From the NCBI GenBank assembly GCA_020072565.1, contig JAIQGI010000016.1:1-64000 (forward strand): a stretch of 64,000 nucleotides of DNA. Reading direction: 5' to 3'. This document shows, in pieces, positions 9,347-18,784 of this stretch. Made by a program: the position numbers and the translations under genes. The notes beneath the pieces were generated by a model that saw nothing but the letters and a program-made list of their open reading frames with translations, made no database searches and was not told the origin of the DNA. This DNA comes from Terriglobia bacterium (GTDB lineage: Bacteria; Acidobacteriota; UBA6911). The stretch's first letter is position 1. Every line of letters starts with the position of its first letter.

Positions 9347-9694
9347 AGTGTTAGCGTCCTTCAGAGAATCAGAATGGGATGCTGAACGAATAACGGGCCG
9401 GGGCCACCAGCATCTGCCGACATTTTCAGTACTGCATATGTCTTATCGGCATTCCTGGCAGGAGTTCAGCTGGAATTTTGAATCTCGCAGGTACGATCCC
9501 TTTGACGCTCTATGGCTTGAGCCGGGTTTGCCGGGGGCGGCTTTTCTCCCACAGCTTGGCGAAACACAGGGAGACGTAGATTGACTGGTAGAGGTGGACG
9601 AGCAATCCTCACCCTGTGCGCTGAAATTTTCAGGATGCGGCTTCGCTTTCAGAGGTCTACATCGCTGCTTATGTATGATCACGCCGCAGGATGA
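9347..9694. other. Intergenic region between msrQ and the kinase-like gene
   Basis: These 348 bases contain the upstream region of the kinase-like gene and the downstream region of msrQ. I see no convincing coding frame, no clear hairpin with a T-tract and no recognisable promoter; short frames on both strands lack family resemblance. Confidence 0.5.
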
Positions 9695-10369
9695 CTACGG
9701 CATCGGGCTCGCGACTGAACGGCGCCGGTGAAGACGGCCGGCATCGCTGGCTCTTGCCGAATTGTAGCCAGAGTGCAGGCGCACCCCCCAGGCTGCCACA
9801 CGATACAACAGCAGGAGCGCGAGGACCGCGGCGAAAATGCGGGGGTCCCGGGTATCGGCTTTGACCTTCCACCAGAAATGAATCACGGCAGAAACGGCGC
9901 TGATGTAAATCGCACGATGCAGGAGCTGCCATCTCCTGCCGCCCAGTTTTCGTATGGACCATGTCGTGGAGGTGGCTGCAAGCGGAACCAGGAGCAGGAA
10001 AGCAAAGAAGCCGGCCGTTATGAAGGGACGCTTGATCACATCCTTCACCATGTCCTGGAAGTCGAAAAATTTGTCCAGCCAGACATAGGTCATGAAGTGC
10101 AGGAAACCATATAAAAATGCGAACAATCCAATCAGCCTGCGGAACCTGATCAGCCAGGCCAGGCCGGTGAGCTTTCGCAGCGGTGTGATGCTGAGCGTCG
10201 CCAGGAGCAGCACCAGCGTCCACCTCCCCGTGGAGAGAGTAATGAACTCAATCGGATTTGCGCTCAGCCGACCGGTCAGCCCTCTGTAGACCAGCCGTCC
10301 CAGCGGCGCGAGGCAGGCTGCCCACACCATGCATTTCAGAGCCAGGATCTTACGTCGCGTCACTGCCAT
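9695..10369 (-). CDS. msrQ: Heme membrane subunit MsrQ of the periplasmic methionine sulfoxide reductase
   Basis: MsrQ is the b-heme inner-membrane protein that passes electrons from the quinone pool to MsrP, which repairs oxidised methionines in periplasmic proteins. The 224-residue product has about six hydrophobic helices and the ferric-reductase-like fold. Conserved histidines fall in FLYGFLHFMTYVW, WQLLHRAIYIS and AVIHFWWKVK. Its ATG overlaps the msrP stop as ATGA, matching the usual msrPQ operon. The C-terminal 20 residues are Arg-rich and not obviously conserved. Confidence 0.93.
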   Translation of the reverse strand: MAVTRRKILALKCMVWAACLAPLGRLVYRGLTGRLSANPIEFITLSTGRWTLVLLLATLSITPLRKLTGLAWLIRFRRLIGLFAFLYGFLHFMTYVWLDKFFDFQDMVKDVIKRPFITAGFFAFLLLVPLAATSTTWSIRKLGGRRWQLLHRAIYISAVSAVIHFWWKVKADTRDPRIFAAVLALLLLYRVAAWGVRLHSGYNSARASDAGRLHRRRSVASPMP

Positions 10370-11334
10370 CAGTAGTATCTGCGCAGGTCCATGCCTGAGT
10401 AAAGGCCGGCAACCTGATCGCCGTAGCCGTTGAACATGAGTGTGGAACGCTTAAAGAACTCGCCGATGCGGCGCTCCTTCGCCTGGCTCCAACGCGGATG
10501 ATCCACCTCCGGGTTGACGTTGGCGTAGAAGCCGTATTCCTGAGGGGCCATGATGTTCCAGGTTGTGGGGGGCTGTTTTTCGACGAACCTGATCTTCACG
10601 ATGGATTTGATGCCCTTGAAGCCGTATTTCCAGGGTATTACCAGACGGATGGGTGCCCCGTCCTGATTCGGCAAAGTCTCACCATAGAGCCCCACGACGA
10701 GGAACGTAAGAGGATGCATGGCCTCATCCATACGCAACCCCTCGACGTAAGGCCATTCCAGCACGGAACGCCTTTGCTCCGGCATCTGCTTCGGATCGTA
10801 GAGAGTCTCGAAAGCTACAAACCTGGCCTTCGATGCCGGCTCGACCGCCTTGATGACCGAACTGAGCGGAATTCCGATCCAGGGAATGACCATGGACCAG
10901 GCTTCGACGCAGCGCAAACGGTAGATGCGCTCCTCGAGGGAAGGATGCATCCTGATGATACTGTCGACGTCATAGGTCCGCGGTTTCTTGACCAGACCTT
11001 CGACGGAAACCGTCCACGGAGTGGTTTTGAAGTTGGTCGCGTAACGTGAAGGGTCCTCCTTGTCGGTCCCAAACTCGTAGAAATTGTTATAGGTCGTAAT
11101 GTCCTGGTAAGGCGTGAGCTTCTCGCCCTGCGTGCTGAGACCGCTCTTGATGTATGGCAGCTTAGTCCCGGCGTGAACTACCGTTTGGGGATTCATCAGA
11201 TTGCGCAGGAACCGGCCGGCAACCAGAGCAGTTCCGGCCGCTCCCAGGCCCGCCATGAATTTGCGGCGATTGAGATAGATTTCCTTCGGCGTGATCTCGG
11301 AAGACCGAATATCCGGAGCTTTCTTGATCAGCAT
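10369..11334 (-). CDS. msrP: Periplasmic methionine sulfoxide reductase catalytic subunit MsrP
   Basis: MsrP is the molybdopterin-dependent enzyme (sulfite oxidase fold) that reduces methionine sulfoxide in the periplasm. The 321-residue product starts [15 protein letters not shown], as typical members do, after an AGGGAG site. An in-frame ATG 66 bases upstream is less likely. A twin-arginine signal (NRRKFM, Arg23-Arg24) predicts folded export with cofactor. The molybdenum-ligating cysteine is Cys142 in [12 protein letters not shown]-terminal family signatures [15 protein letters not shown] and ERRIGEFF are present. It forms an operon with msrQ. Confidence 0.94.
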   Translation of the reverse strand: MLIKKAPDIRSSEITPKEIYLNRRKFMAGLGAAGTALVAGRFLRNLMNPQTVVHAGTKLPYIKSGLSTQGEKLTPYQDITTYNNFYEFGTDKEDPSRYATNFKTTPWTVSVEGLVKKPRTYDVDSIIRMHPSLEERIYRLRCVEAWSMVIPWIGIPLSSVIKAVEPASKARFVAFETLYDPKQMPEQRRSVLEWPYVEGLRMDEAMHPLTFLVVGLYGETLPNQDGAPIRLVIPWKYGFKGIKSIVKIRFVEKQPPTTWNIMAPQEYGFYANVNPEVDHPRWSQAKERRIGEFFKRSTLMFNGYGDQVAGLYSGMDLRRYY

Positions 11335-11500
11335 GGATGAGTCTCCCTGACAGGAATCCCTGGCAAATACAAAATCAAAGTCGGCCGGGTTTATTCCCAC
11401 CCGCTGTTTATTGCACCCGATAGAAGTATAGGAGTCCGGGGAGAGGTGTACAAGATCAGCTGCTGTTCGGGTCTTTCGTGGTTTGCTGAGGCAGCACTGC

Positions 11501-11517
11501 CGGTAGCGAAGCTACCG
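11501..11517. repeat. Short perfect hairpin over the M6 gene stop codon
   Basis: CGGTAGC and GCTACCG arms flank a 3-nt loop, and the right arm contains the TAG stop (11512-11514) of the minus-strand protease gene. No T-run follows on that strand, so it is not a classical intrinsic terminator. The arms share the GGTAG core of the palindromes near the start of the window and may be a relic of the same repeat class. Confidence 0.5.
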
Positions 11518-13599
11518 CCTGGCACTCGAAGCTGAAACTGACGAGGTCGCCTTCGCCGTTTTTGTCGGATCGCTCTCCGATACCGCTTTCAGGGTTACCT
11601 TGGCGGACGCGGCGCTTCCCGGTGCCCTGGTCAGGTGTACCGGTACTGTCTCCGAATCACCGATCTTCACGGCAGCGAGCGCGTTCGTCAGTTGCGCCGA
11701 CCAACCCTTACCCTCAACCGAAACCGACAGGCGATAGATGTCGCTGTTCAAGTATGGTGCGGCGTCCTGCGGACGGAGCGACGGATCCGCTGCGGCCGGC
11801 GCACCCGTGTTTTTCAGGGTGAAGTTGCAGGTCGTCGGATTGGCCTGGGCACTCGCTCCCGCAAGGGACACACCGCGCGACTGGGGGCCGGACCCGTCGA
11901 GCGACCGCACACCGACAGTGTACGACAGGATCCCGTTGGCGTCCTTATGGAGATCGATTATGTAAAAGTGCAACCGGTTGGGCGTGTCCTCCCACTCGTA
12001 CTGACTGCCGGACTTAAGGCCGGCATGGAAGAGCGCGTCGTTCAGCTGCCGATAGTCGGCGATGGTGCGCATCACGGGCGTACCGTCCGGCCGCTTGAAA
12101 TCGACCATATGGATATCTTCCGGGTGAGCGTCGATTACCCAGGTGAAGCAGCCGTAGCCGGTCGACTGGTCGGCGCGATTCCGGACTTTGGATATCAGGA
12201 CGCCATTGTCCGGCGTGAACGAGTCGTAGCCGATCCGCTGGACAACCTCCAGAGAGTAGAAGTTGTAGGTCGGATTGCCTGCGCACAGCGGGTCCTTGTT
12301 GATGTCGCAGGGAGGCGTCTTGTCCTGCGGGGCGCTTCCGTCGAACGTGACGGTGATGCCGGCCAAGCCGCCCGGTCCTGGATCCACGGCCCTGGCCGTG
12401 ACGGTTGCAACCGCCGGTCCTGACTTCGCCAGACCATCCCGGTTGAGCTTGAGAACATTTTCCGGGCGGACGAACTCAAAGCGGATCCTTTCCCGGAGCA
12501 TGAATCCTGCAGGCATGGCTGCCCCTTCTGCCGCCGGCACGACCCAGCGCCGGTGCGGGCCGCCCGGACCATTGAATGAGCCGCGGTCCATGATATCCCA
12601 TGGGCCGGAACCCACGCGTCGGTAGGGTGTGACATAGGGATTGTTGTTGTTGTCGCCGGTGCTGAAGGCGACGTGGGCGATCTCATGGGTGATGGTGCCG
12701 GAGTTCTCGCCCTGGCGCATCGAAGAGAGCCCCCACTGCATCTGGCCGGATTTCCAGGAAGTCCACGGCACGTAGCGGGTGATGACCCACCGCGGCTTGG
12801 TCGTGTCGGGGTTGCCCCATTCGGCGGGAATATCGTTCTGCGACTGGAACTTCATTTCGCCGAATTCCTGCCAGATGCTGGTTTCGTCATATCCGGCGTA
12901 GATTCTCAGGATTCTGTCGTACTTTGCCTTGGTGTCGTTGACAGTCATGCCGGTGGCTTGGCGCCAGAGCGCGTCGGCATCGGTCTCGAGGTCGCCGTTG
13001 CAGGTGAATCCGGTCGGGCAGCCGCTCTGCTGCTTGTACTCGTTGAGGCCGTACTGGAACAGGTTCTTGGGCATCCGGTACGGGCCGAACGCGTCCATCT
13101 TGGGAATGCCGATCTTCCCGTGCGACTGCTCCATCCAGTATCCGTTGATCGTGTGCCCGTGATTGAGCGCATTGGGCTTGTTCCAGAAGTCGGCGTAGAA
13201 CTGCGGCACGTCCTCGCGCCGCACCGGATCGATTTGCGGATTGCCGAAGAGATCCGACCGCTTTGGCAGGGTGATCACAAACGGCTGATCGGGGAAATCG
13301 ACCGCTACGAGTGCGATGCGAAGCTGCCGGCCAGGCACGAGCGAAGGGTCGGCCCAGTCCTTGCCCGGGATGGGGTGGTAGTCGGCCCACGTCATATCCT
13401 GCTGGTCTTGACATTTCTGCGGGTCGATCGGCTCCTGCGCGGGAGACTGGCTTCCGCCCGTTCCGGTCTGGGCCGTCGGGCTCTGAGTCGGGATCGCCCT
13501 CCCGGCACATGCCGTGGCGGCCAGGAGAATGAACGAGAGACACAGAAACGAAAAGCCCCGGGTGATTGTGACCCGTCTGGGGACTGAATGTTTTTTCAT
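11512..13599 (-). CDS. M6-family secreted metalloprotease (lipoprotein)
   Basis: This 695-residue protein begins with a hydrophobic signal ending in a lipobox-like LLAATAC, so the mature form is probably lipid-anchored outside the cytoplasmic membrane. The zinc-protease core carries HEIAH near residue 304, within THEIAHVAFSTGDNN, as in the immune-inhibitor-A/M6 group. The region after it (MDRGSFNGPGG) has the downstream turn of M6 enzymes. The C-terminal 150 residues look like an alpha-galactosidase-type NEW3/Ig-like beta domain. The start is placed at the MKKHS methionine, which gives a proper signal; the longer frame adds a non-signal extension. Likely role: extracellular protein degradation. 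Confidence 0.88.
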   Translation of the reverse strand: MKKHSVPRRVTITRGFSFLCLSFILLAATACAGRAIPTQSPTAQTGTGGSQSPAQEPIDPQKCQDQQDMTWADYHPIPGKDWADPSLVPGRQLRIALVAVDFPDQPFVITLPKRSDLFGNPQIDPVRREDVPQFYADFWNKPNALNHGHTINGYWMEQSHGKIGIPKMDAFGPYRMPKNLFQYGLNEYKQQSGCPTGFTCNGDLETDADALWRQATGMTVNDTKAKYDRILRIYAGYDETSIWQEFGEMKFQSQNDIPAEWGNPDTTKPRWVITRYVPWTSWKSGQMQWGLSSMRQGENSGTITHEIAHVAFSTGDNNNNPYVTPYRRVGSGPWDIMDRGSFNGPGGPHRRWVVPAAEGAAMPAGFMLRERIRFEFVRPENVLKLNRDGLAKSGPAVATVTARAVDPGPGGLAGITVTFDGSAPQDKTPPCDINKDPLCAGNPTYNFYSLEVVQRIGYDSFTPDNGVLISKVRNRADQSTGYGCFTWVIDAHPEDIHMVDFKRPDGTPVMRTIADYRQLNDALFHAGLKSGSQYEWEDTPNRLHFYIIDLHKDANGILSYTVGVRSLDGSGPQSRGVSLAGASAQANPTTCNFTLKNTGAPAAADPSLRPQDAAPYLNSDIYRLSVSVEGKGWSAQLTNALAAVKIGDSETVPVHLTRAPGSAASAKVTLKAVSESDPTKTAKATSSVSASSARR

Positions 13600-13872
13600 A
13601 AATGGCCCTGTATCAAATTTTTTATTCCGATCTTTGGCTGCCAAATCCGGGCGATTGTATCAGAATTGTCGCCAACGTAGGTCAAAAACGGGCGGGACCG
13701 AACAAGGACAACCCCAGAGATAGGCGCCGGCGCTTATTGGAGCGCCCGCATTCTCACCGTCTCCGGCTTTTTTCACGTGCCCGATGTTGTCAGTGCACGT
13801 TGCCTCCACTTTTTTTCTCCGCCATGTAATAATCAGGGCGCCTGCGCGTATGGGAGGTTGAGGCAACCGGAT

Positions 13873-14391
13873 ATGGGAACAGCCAGCCCTTCACTCTACG
13901 CGCAGCCCATGGCCATGACTTCGCCAAAGGGATTTGCCGAACTGTACGAACGCCATTATGCCGCGGTTTACCACACCGCCCTCCGCGTCACCGGGAACCC
14001 GGCCGACGCCGAGGACGTTCTGCAAACCGTGTTTCTCCGCGTCCTCAACCAGGGCGGACGCCTGGACCCTGCGCAAGTGCCGGAGGCCTACTTCCGGCGT
14101 GCAGCCACGAATGCTGCTGTGGACCTGCTGCGCCGCAGAGTTTCGCACCGCGAGGACCAGCTCGACGACCAGGCGGTGCATGCCGCTGCCGAAAGCCCGG
14201 CGCTGTTGAAGGAGCGGTTGCGGCGGGCGATCGCCACGCTGGGGGAGGACGATGCGGAGGTGTTCCTGTTGCGCTACGTCGAGGGGCTGTCCAACGGGGA
14301 ACTGGCCGAGATGTTCGGCCTGGAAAAGAACAACATAGCCGTTCGGCTGCACCGGATCCGGCAAGCATTGCAAGCTGAAATGGAGCGTTAG
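13873..14391 (+). CDS. ECF-type RNA polymerase sigma factor
   Basis: This 172-residue sigma-70 family protein has region 2 (FAELYERHYAAVYHTALRV through NAAVDLLRRR, about residues 17-95) and region 4 (AEVFLLRYVEGLSNGELAEMFG, then VRLHRIRQALQAEM). A GAGG site lies nine bases before the ATG. Downstream, 14 bases separate it from a zinc-finger/FecR anti-sigma gene, the usual sigma/anti-sigma arrangement. It probably directs transcription of its own cluster, including the ABC genes, when released; no -35/-10 motif of its own class could be identified. Confidence 0.9.
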   Translation: MGTASPSLYAQPMAMTSPKGFAELYERHYAAVYHTALRVTGNPADAEDVLQTVFLRVLNQGGRLDPAQVPEAYFRRAATNAAVDLLRRRVSHREDQLDDQAVHAAAESPALLKERLRRAIATLGEDDAEVFLLRYVEGLSNGELAEMFGLEKNNIAVRLHRIRQALQAEMER

Positions 14392-14405
14392 ACAGGAGGT
14401 CGGCG

Positions 14406-16868
14406 ATGTCAGAAGATCGATTGGAAAAAGCCCTGGAGGCGATGAAGAGTGAAAGTGCCAGTCCCGAGCAACTTGCCGGGGCTCGGGCTCGCGTTTGGGA
14501 AAAGCTGGGAAATCCCGGGATGGCGGCATGCGCGGAATTCCATGCCGGCTTCCGCGATTACCTGGACGGCCGGCTCGCCGGCAACCGGCAGCTGCTGATG
14601 GAAGACCACCTCAGCCGCTGCCCGCAGTGCCGCGCGCAGCTCGCCGAACTGAAGGGGGAACGGAAAGCGATCGTCATGCCCCACCGGCATGCATCCCGGT
14701 GGCCGATGTGGGGGGCCTGGGCGGCTGCTGCCGCGCTGGTTCTGGCGGCGCTCTATCTCGGGCGCGACCGCATCGACACGCTGCTGGCACCGGCGGGCCC
14801 CCGCGCTACGGTGACATCCGTCCGCGGAGAGCTCCATCGCGTGCCCGAGGGCGTGCTGCAGGCCGGCGCTGCCTTTGGCGAAGGCGAAGTGGTCCGCACC
14901 GGGCCCGGGGCCCGCGCGGTGTTGCAGCTTGCCGATGGTTCGCTGGTTGACGTCAACGAGCGTACCGAGCTGTTCGTGCGGGCTGCCTGGAGCGGCCAGA
15001 CCATTCATCTCCAGCGCGGCGATATCATTGTCCAGGCGGCCAAGCAGCGCCGCGGGCATCTGCGCGTCGAGACCCGCGACTCGGTCGCATCCGTGAAAGG
15101 AACCGTGTTCGCCGTATCCTCCGGTCTCGGCGGCACCGTGGTTTCCGTGGTCGAGGGCTCGGTGGCGGTCACTCAGCCCGGGGTCGAAGTCGTACTGAGC
15201 CCGGGGAGGCAGGCGGCCACGAACCCGGCACTCGCAAATTCCGTCCAGGATGCGGTGGCCTGGAGCCCCGACGCCGACACTTATATCGCGCTGCTGGCTT
15301 CGTTCGCCAGGCTCGACAAGCAGATCGCCGAGCTGCCGCCTCCGGAACTCCGCACTCAAGCCCGCCTGCTGCAGTGCCTGCCGCCGAATGCGGTGGTTTA
15401 TGGCGCGATTCCGAACCTCGGCGGCACCATCCGCCAGGCGATGACGCTGTTTGAGCAGCAGGCAGCCGACAGCCCTGCATTTCGTGAGTGGTGGAATTCC
15501 GGCGCCGGCCAGGAGCTGAAGCTGCTTATTGACCGCATTCAGACGGTAACGCCGCTGCTCGGCGACGAGATCGTTTTTGTATTCTCGACAAGTGCGCCGG
15601 GAGCGAAAGAACAAGTCCCGATGGTCGTTGCGGAAGTGCAGCCGGGCAAACGCGCCGAATTGGCGAGCGCTATAGACGCGTTGCGCGGCCAGCCGGCCGA
15701 ATCTCCGTTGCCGTATACCCTCAACGACACGCTGCTGGTTGTCTCCGACTCGCAGCCGCATCTGCAGTGGGTGCTCAATGGCCTGGGGCAGGGCGCGGCC
15801 ACACCGTTCGCCGAAGCAATTGCGGCCCGTTACCAGCGGGGGGCTGGCTGGCTGATCGGCATTGACATGGAGCCGACCGTATCGGCGGCGGCGCCGGGAG
15901 CCGCTGAGACCGCACTCGTGGGCGCGCAGCAGATGAAGCATCTCTTTATCGAGCAGCGTGCGATTCAGGGCATCGAACAGAACGAGGTTACGCTCACCTT
16001 CAAGGGCCCGCGCATGGGCATGGCTTCGTGGCTGGCGAGCGCCGGGTCCGGAGGCGCGGCCGAGTATGTCTCCAGCGACGCTGCGTTGGCAGTCTACGCT
16101 TCCACGCGCGAGCCGAGCCAGTTGTTCGAGGAGCTCGCCGCGCAACTTGCGAAGTCGGAACCGTCATTCACGGGGGGGCTCGCCGCCGCCGAGGCGAAGC
16201 TCGGCGCCGGTTTCGCCAATGACCTGGCTGCTGCATTCGGCACGGAATCGGCAATCGCCCTGGAAGGGCTCTCGGTGACCGGCCCGGTCTGGGTGTTGTC
16301 GGCGCTCGTGAACAATCCATCCGTCGTCGACGCCTCTGTTCAAAAGCTGGTGGATGCGTTCAATGCGGAGCTGGCGCCGGAAGATCAGGCCAAACGGATC
16401 ACCATCGAACAGGAAAACGCTGACGGGAGAATCTGGACCACCATGAAGCCCGGCCTTTTCCCGCTGGCGGTCACCTGGACGTACGACCGCGGCTATCTCG
16501 TGGCGGCTTCCGATCGGGGCGCGGCTGCGCGCGCGATCGCGACGCGCAACGGCGGCTCGCCGCTTGTCTGGTCGTCCATTTTCCAACAGCAACTCCCCTC
16601 ATCTGCCGGGTTGCACCCATCGGGCTTCGCCTGGCTGAATACGAAGGGTGCCTTGCAGGGCTTCGCTGCGCTGGTACCGAACCCGGCCCTCCAGAAATTG
16701 TTCGCCGAGCGCGACCCGATCCTGGTGGTTTTTAACGGATCCACGGAACAAATTCACGCCGCCAGCCGTATTCGGATATCGGGATTGGTACTAGACTTGG
16801 TGATGCTGCAGAGCCTGAGCCGGGCGCGCTCCGGCCCGATGACAACAATTGTTCCGCAGGGACGCTGA
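14406..16868 (+). CDS. Giant anti-sigma factor: zinc finger + TM + FecR + DUF3352-like region
   Basis: The 820-residue product begins with a zf-HC2 anti-sigma module (Cys42, His68, Cys72 and Cys75 in HLSRCPQC). One membrane helix follows (about 101-118), then a FecR domain (about 133-265, with VRGELHRVPEGV and VASVKGTVFAV). A roughly 530-residue extracytoplasmic region ends the protein. That region has two halves containing segments such as LPPNAVVYGAIPN and VTWTYDRGYLVAASD, resembling DUF3352 proteins. The predicted job is to hold the ECF factor at the membrane and release it on an outside signal sensed by the large tail. It abuts the next ATG with no gap, so it is in the same operon as the ABC genes. 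Confidence 0.85.
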   Translation: MSEDRLEKALEAMKSESASPEQLAGARARVWEKLGNPGMAACAEFHAGFRDYLDGRLAGNRQLLMEDHLSRCPQCRAQLAELKGERKAIVMPHRHASRWPMWGAWAAAAALVLAALYLGRDRIDTLLAPAGPRATVTSVRGELHRVPEGVLQAGAAFGEGEVVRTGPGARAVLQLADGSLVDVNERTELFVRAAWSGQTIHLQRGDIIVQAAKQRRGHLRVETRDSVASVKGTVFAVSSGLGGTVVSVVEGSVAVTQPGVEVVLSPGRQAATNPALANSVQDAVAWSPDADTYIALLASFARLDKQIAELPPPELRTQARLLQCLPPNAVVYGAIPNLGGTIRQAMTLFEQQAADSPAFREWWNSGAGQELKLLIDRIQTVTPLLGDEIVFVFSTSAPGAKEQVPMVVAEVQPGKRAELASAIDALRGQPAESPLPYTLNDTLLVVSDSQPHLQWVLNGLGQGAATPFAEAIAARYQRGAGWLIGIDMEPTVSAAAPGAAETALVGAQQMKHLFIEQRAIQGIEQNEVTLTFKGPRMGMASWLASAGSGGAAEYVSSDAALAVYASTREPSQLFEELAAQLAKSEPSFTGGLAAAEAKLGAGFANDLAAAFGTESAIALEGLSVTGPVWVLSALVNNPSVVDASVQKLVDAFNAELAPEDQAKRITIEQENADGRIWTTMKPGLFPLAVTWTYDRGYLVAASDRGAAARAIATRNGGSPLVWSSIFQQQLPSSAGLHPSGFAWLNTKGALQGFAALVPNPALQKLFAERDPILVVFNGSTEQIHAASRIRISGLVLDLVMLQSLSRARSGPMTTIVPQGR

Positions 16869-17858
16869 ATGGCACAGCCGGTCGTTGAACTGGACAACCT
16901 CAAGGTCAAGCTGGGACGGCGGGAGATCCTGCGCGGGATCTCCTGCCGTCTCGGCGTTTCCGGCGTCGGAAAAGCCGTGGGGTTGTTGGGACCCAATGGC
17001 GCGGGCAAATCGACCCTGATCCTGACCTTGCTCGGATTCCATAAGCCGATCGAGGGCCGCGCCCGTGCGCTGGGCTTCGACTGCCACCACCAGATGCGCG
17101 AAGTCCGGTCCCGCATCGGCTACATGCCCGAAACCGATTCTTTCATCGCCAACATGACGGCGGTCACCTTCCTGCGCCTGATGGCGGAGCTTTCCGGCCT
17201 GCCCGGGGAAGCCGCGCTCGAGAAGGCGCACGAGGTGTTGTTCCACGTGGGTCTCGGCGAGGCGCGCTATCGCGAGCTGAGGACGTATTCGCTGGGCATG
17301 AAACAGATGGCCAAGCTCGCTCAGGCCATCGTGCACGGCCCGGAGCTCGTGATCCTCGATGAGCCTACCAACGGTCTCGACCCCTCCGCCCGCCAGCGCA
17401 TGCTTAAGCTGGTCCGTGAAATGAAGGAAGAGCAGGGGATGAACGTGCTCCTGTGCTCGCACCTGCTGCGCGACGTCGAACAGGTGTGCGACGAAGTCGT
17501 CATCATGAAGGACGGCATGATCGTACACGAGTGCAATCTCGAGGAGGAACGGCGCTCGAACAAGTGTTTCGTCGAACTCGAGGTTACCGGCGACGACCAG
17601 AATCTGCGCGGCGCCCTGCCGGAAATCGGCGCCGACGGTGTCAGCGAGGGGGGCGGCCGCTGGCGCATCGTCCTGCCGCCCAACGTCGAAGTCCAGGTGG
17701 TGTGGGATCTGCTGGCACGGGAGAACCTCCTCGTGCGCAAGCTCACGCACCGCCGCGACACGCTCGAGGAAATCTTCTTGAAGGCGATGGGCCACATTGC
17801 ACATACACCGGGGGAAGGCGCCGAACTGCTTAGTGCCGGCAAGGCACAGCCCATCTAG
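16869..17858 (+). CDS. ABC transporter ATP-binding protein (first of two)
   Basis: This 329-residue ATPase has Walker A GPNGAGKST (about residues 38-46), the signature YSLGMKQMAKLAQAI, Walker B LVILDEPTNGLD and the H-loop LLCSHLL. The C-terminal 90 residues form a regulatory extension with the HRRDTLEEIFLKAMG tail found in ABC-2 type exporters. It begins directly after the anti-sigma stop and is followed by a permease gene, so it probably energises that permease. The substrate is unknown; ABC-2 systems of this kind move lipids, polysaccharides or peptides. Confidence 0.92.
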   Translation: MAQPVVELDNLKVKLGRREILRGISCRLGVSGVGKAVGLLGPNGAGKSTLILTLLGFHKPIEGRARALGFDCHHQMREVRSRIGYMPETDSFIANMTAVTFLRLMAELSGLPGEAALEKAHEVLFHVGLGEARYRELRTYSLGMKQMAKLAQAIVHGPELVILDEPTNGLDPSARQRMLKLVREMKEEQGMNVLLCSHLLRDVEQVCDEVVIMKDGMIVHECNLEEERRSNKCFVELEVTGDDQNLRGALPEIGADGVSEGGGRWRIVLPPNVEVQVVWDLLARENLLVRKLTHRRDTLEEIFLKAMGHIAHTPGEGAELLSAGKAQPI

Positions 17859-17920
17859 GTGTGGAGCGCCGGTGGCTGCCTTCCGTTTTTGAGGAGTCGT
17901 TTTCAGAGCAGGAGATTCGC

Positions 17921-18784
17921 ATGGCGGTCTACAGGCGTGGGTACCACCGGTATCAAGGTCGAATCACCGGCCACTGGACGCGGTTCATGGTGCTGCCCCG
18001 CTTTGCCTGGCGCCGGCTGTTCCAACAGCGCCTGGTTGTTCTCCTGACGGTTGCTGCAATGATCTGGCCGCTGCTCTGCGCCTGCTTCATTTACCTCACC
18101 AACCACGCCGAGCTGCTGAAAGGGCTTTTCGGAAGAGAATTTGAGACTTTCATCGAAGCGAACGGCAATTTTTTCATGGTTTTCATGAATGTTCAGGCGG
18201 CCTTCGCGACCTTTCTCGCCGCGCTCATCGGCCCCGGGCTGATCGCACCCGATCTCGCTAACAACGCTCTGCCGCTCTACTTCAGCCGTCCGCTCACCCG
18301 GTCCGACTACACGTGGGCCCGGCTCATCGTTCTGTTCGGAATGCTTTCGTTGATCACCTGGATCCCGGGTTTGCTTCTGTTCGGCATGCAGGTGGGCATG
18401 GCCGGCGCGTCGTGGTTCCGGGCCAACTGGACGATCGGCTCTGCGATCGTCGCCGGCTTCGCCATCTGGGTGCTCCTGGTGAGCATGGTGGCTCTGGCGA
18501 GTTCTGCGTACGTGCGGTGGAGAGTGGTGGCGGGTGCGCTCATACTCGGATTTTTCTTCATCCTGAGCGGCGTGTCCGTAATGATCAACGGCGTCTTTCG
18601 CGTGACCTGGGGCCATGCGCTGAATCCGGCATGGGCCGCCAACCGGTTATGGTGCGAGATGCTCAGCGTCGAGCCGCCCACGGGGCCCGGTGTGACGGCG
18701 TGCGCGTCAGTGCTGGCCGCGATCATCCTCCTGCTCGTGCTTGTGCTCGAGCGCAAGCTGCGCCCCGTGGAGGTGATCACGTGA
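17921..18784 (+). CDS. ABC-2 type permease (first)
   Basis: This 287-residue membrane protein has six predicted helices (for example WPLLCACFIYL, AAFATFLAALIGPGLIAPDL and the C-terminal IILLLVLVLERKL). The AGLIAPDLANNALPLYFSRPLTR-type loop is characteristic of ABC-2 permeases, where DxxxxxxxLyLsrPlsR is conserved. I chose the ATG after an AGGAGA site; a GTG 60 bases upstream adds a hydrophilic, unsupported extension. Its stop overlaps the GTG start of the second ATPase. Likely partner: the preceding or following ATPase. Confidence 0.86.
   Translation: MAVYRRGYHRYQGRITGHWTRFMVLPRFAWRRLFQQRLVVLLTVAAMIWPLLCACFIYLTNHAELLKGLFGREFETFIEANGNFFMVFMNVQAAFATFLAALIGPGLIAPDLANNALPLYFSRPLTRSDYTWARLIVLFGMLSLITWIPGLLLFGMQVGMAGASWFRANWTIGSAIVAGFAIWVLLVSMVALASSAYVRWRVVAGALILGFFFILSGVSVMINGVFRVTWGHALNPAWAANRLWCEMLSVEPPTGPGVTACASVLAAIILLLVLVLERKLRPVEVIT

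Noticed and set aside
18313-18780. N-terminal extension of the second ABC ATPase
   Set aside because: The upstream frame overlaps the permease gene and a GTG with a good ribosome-binding site fits the ATPase fold.
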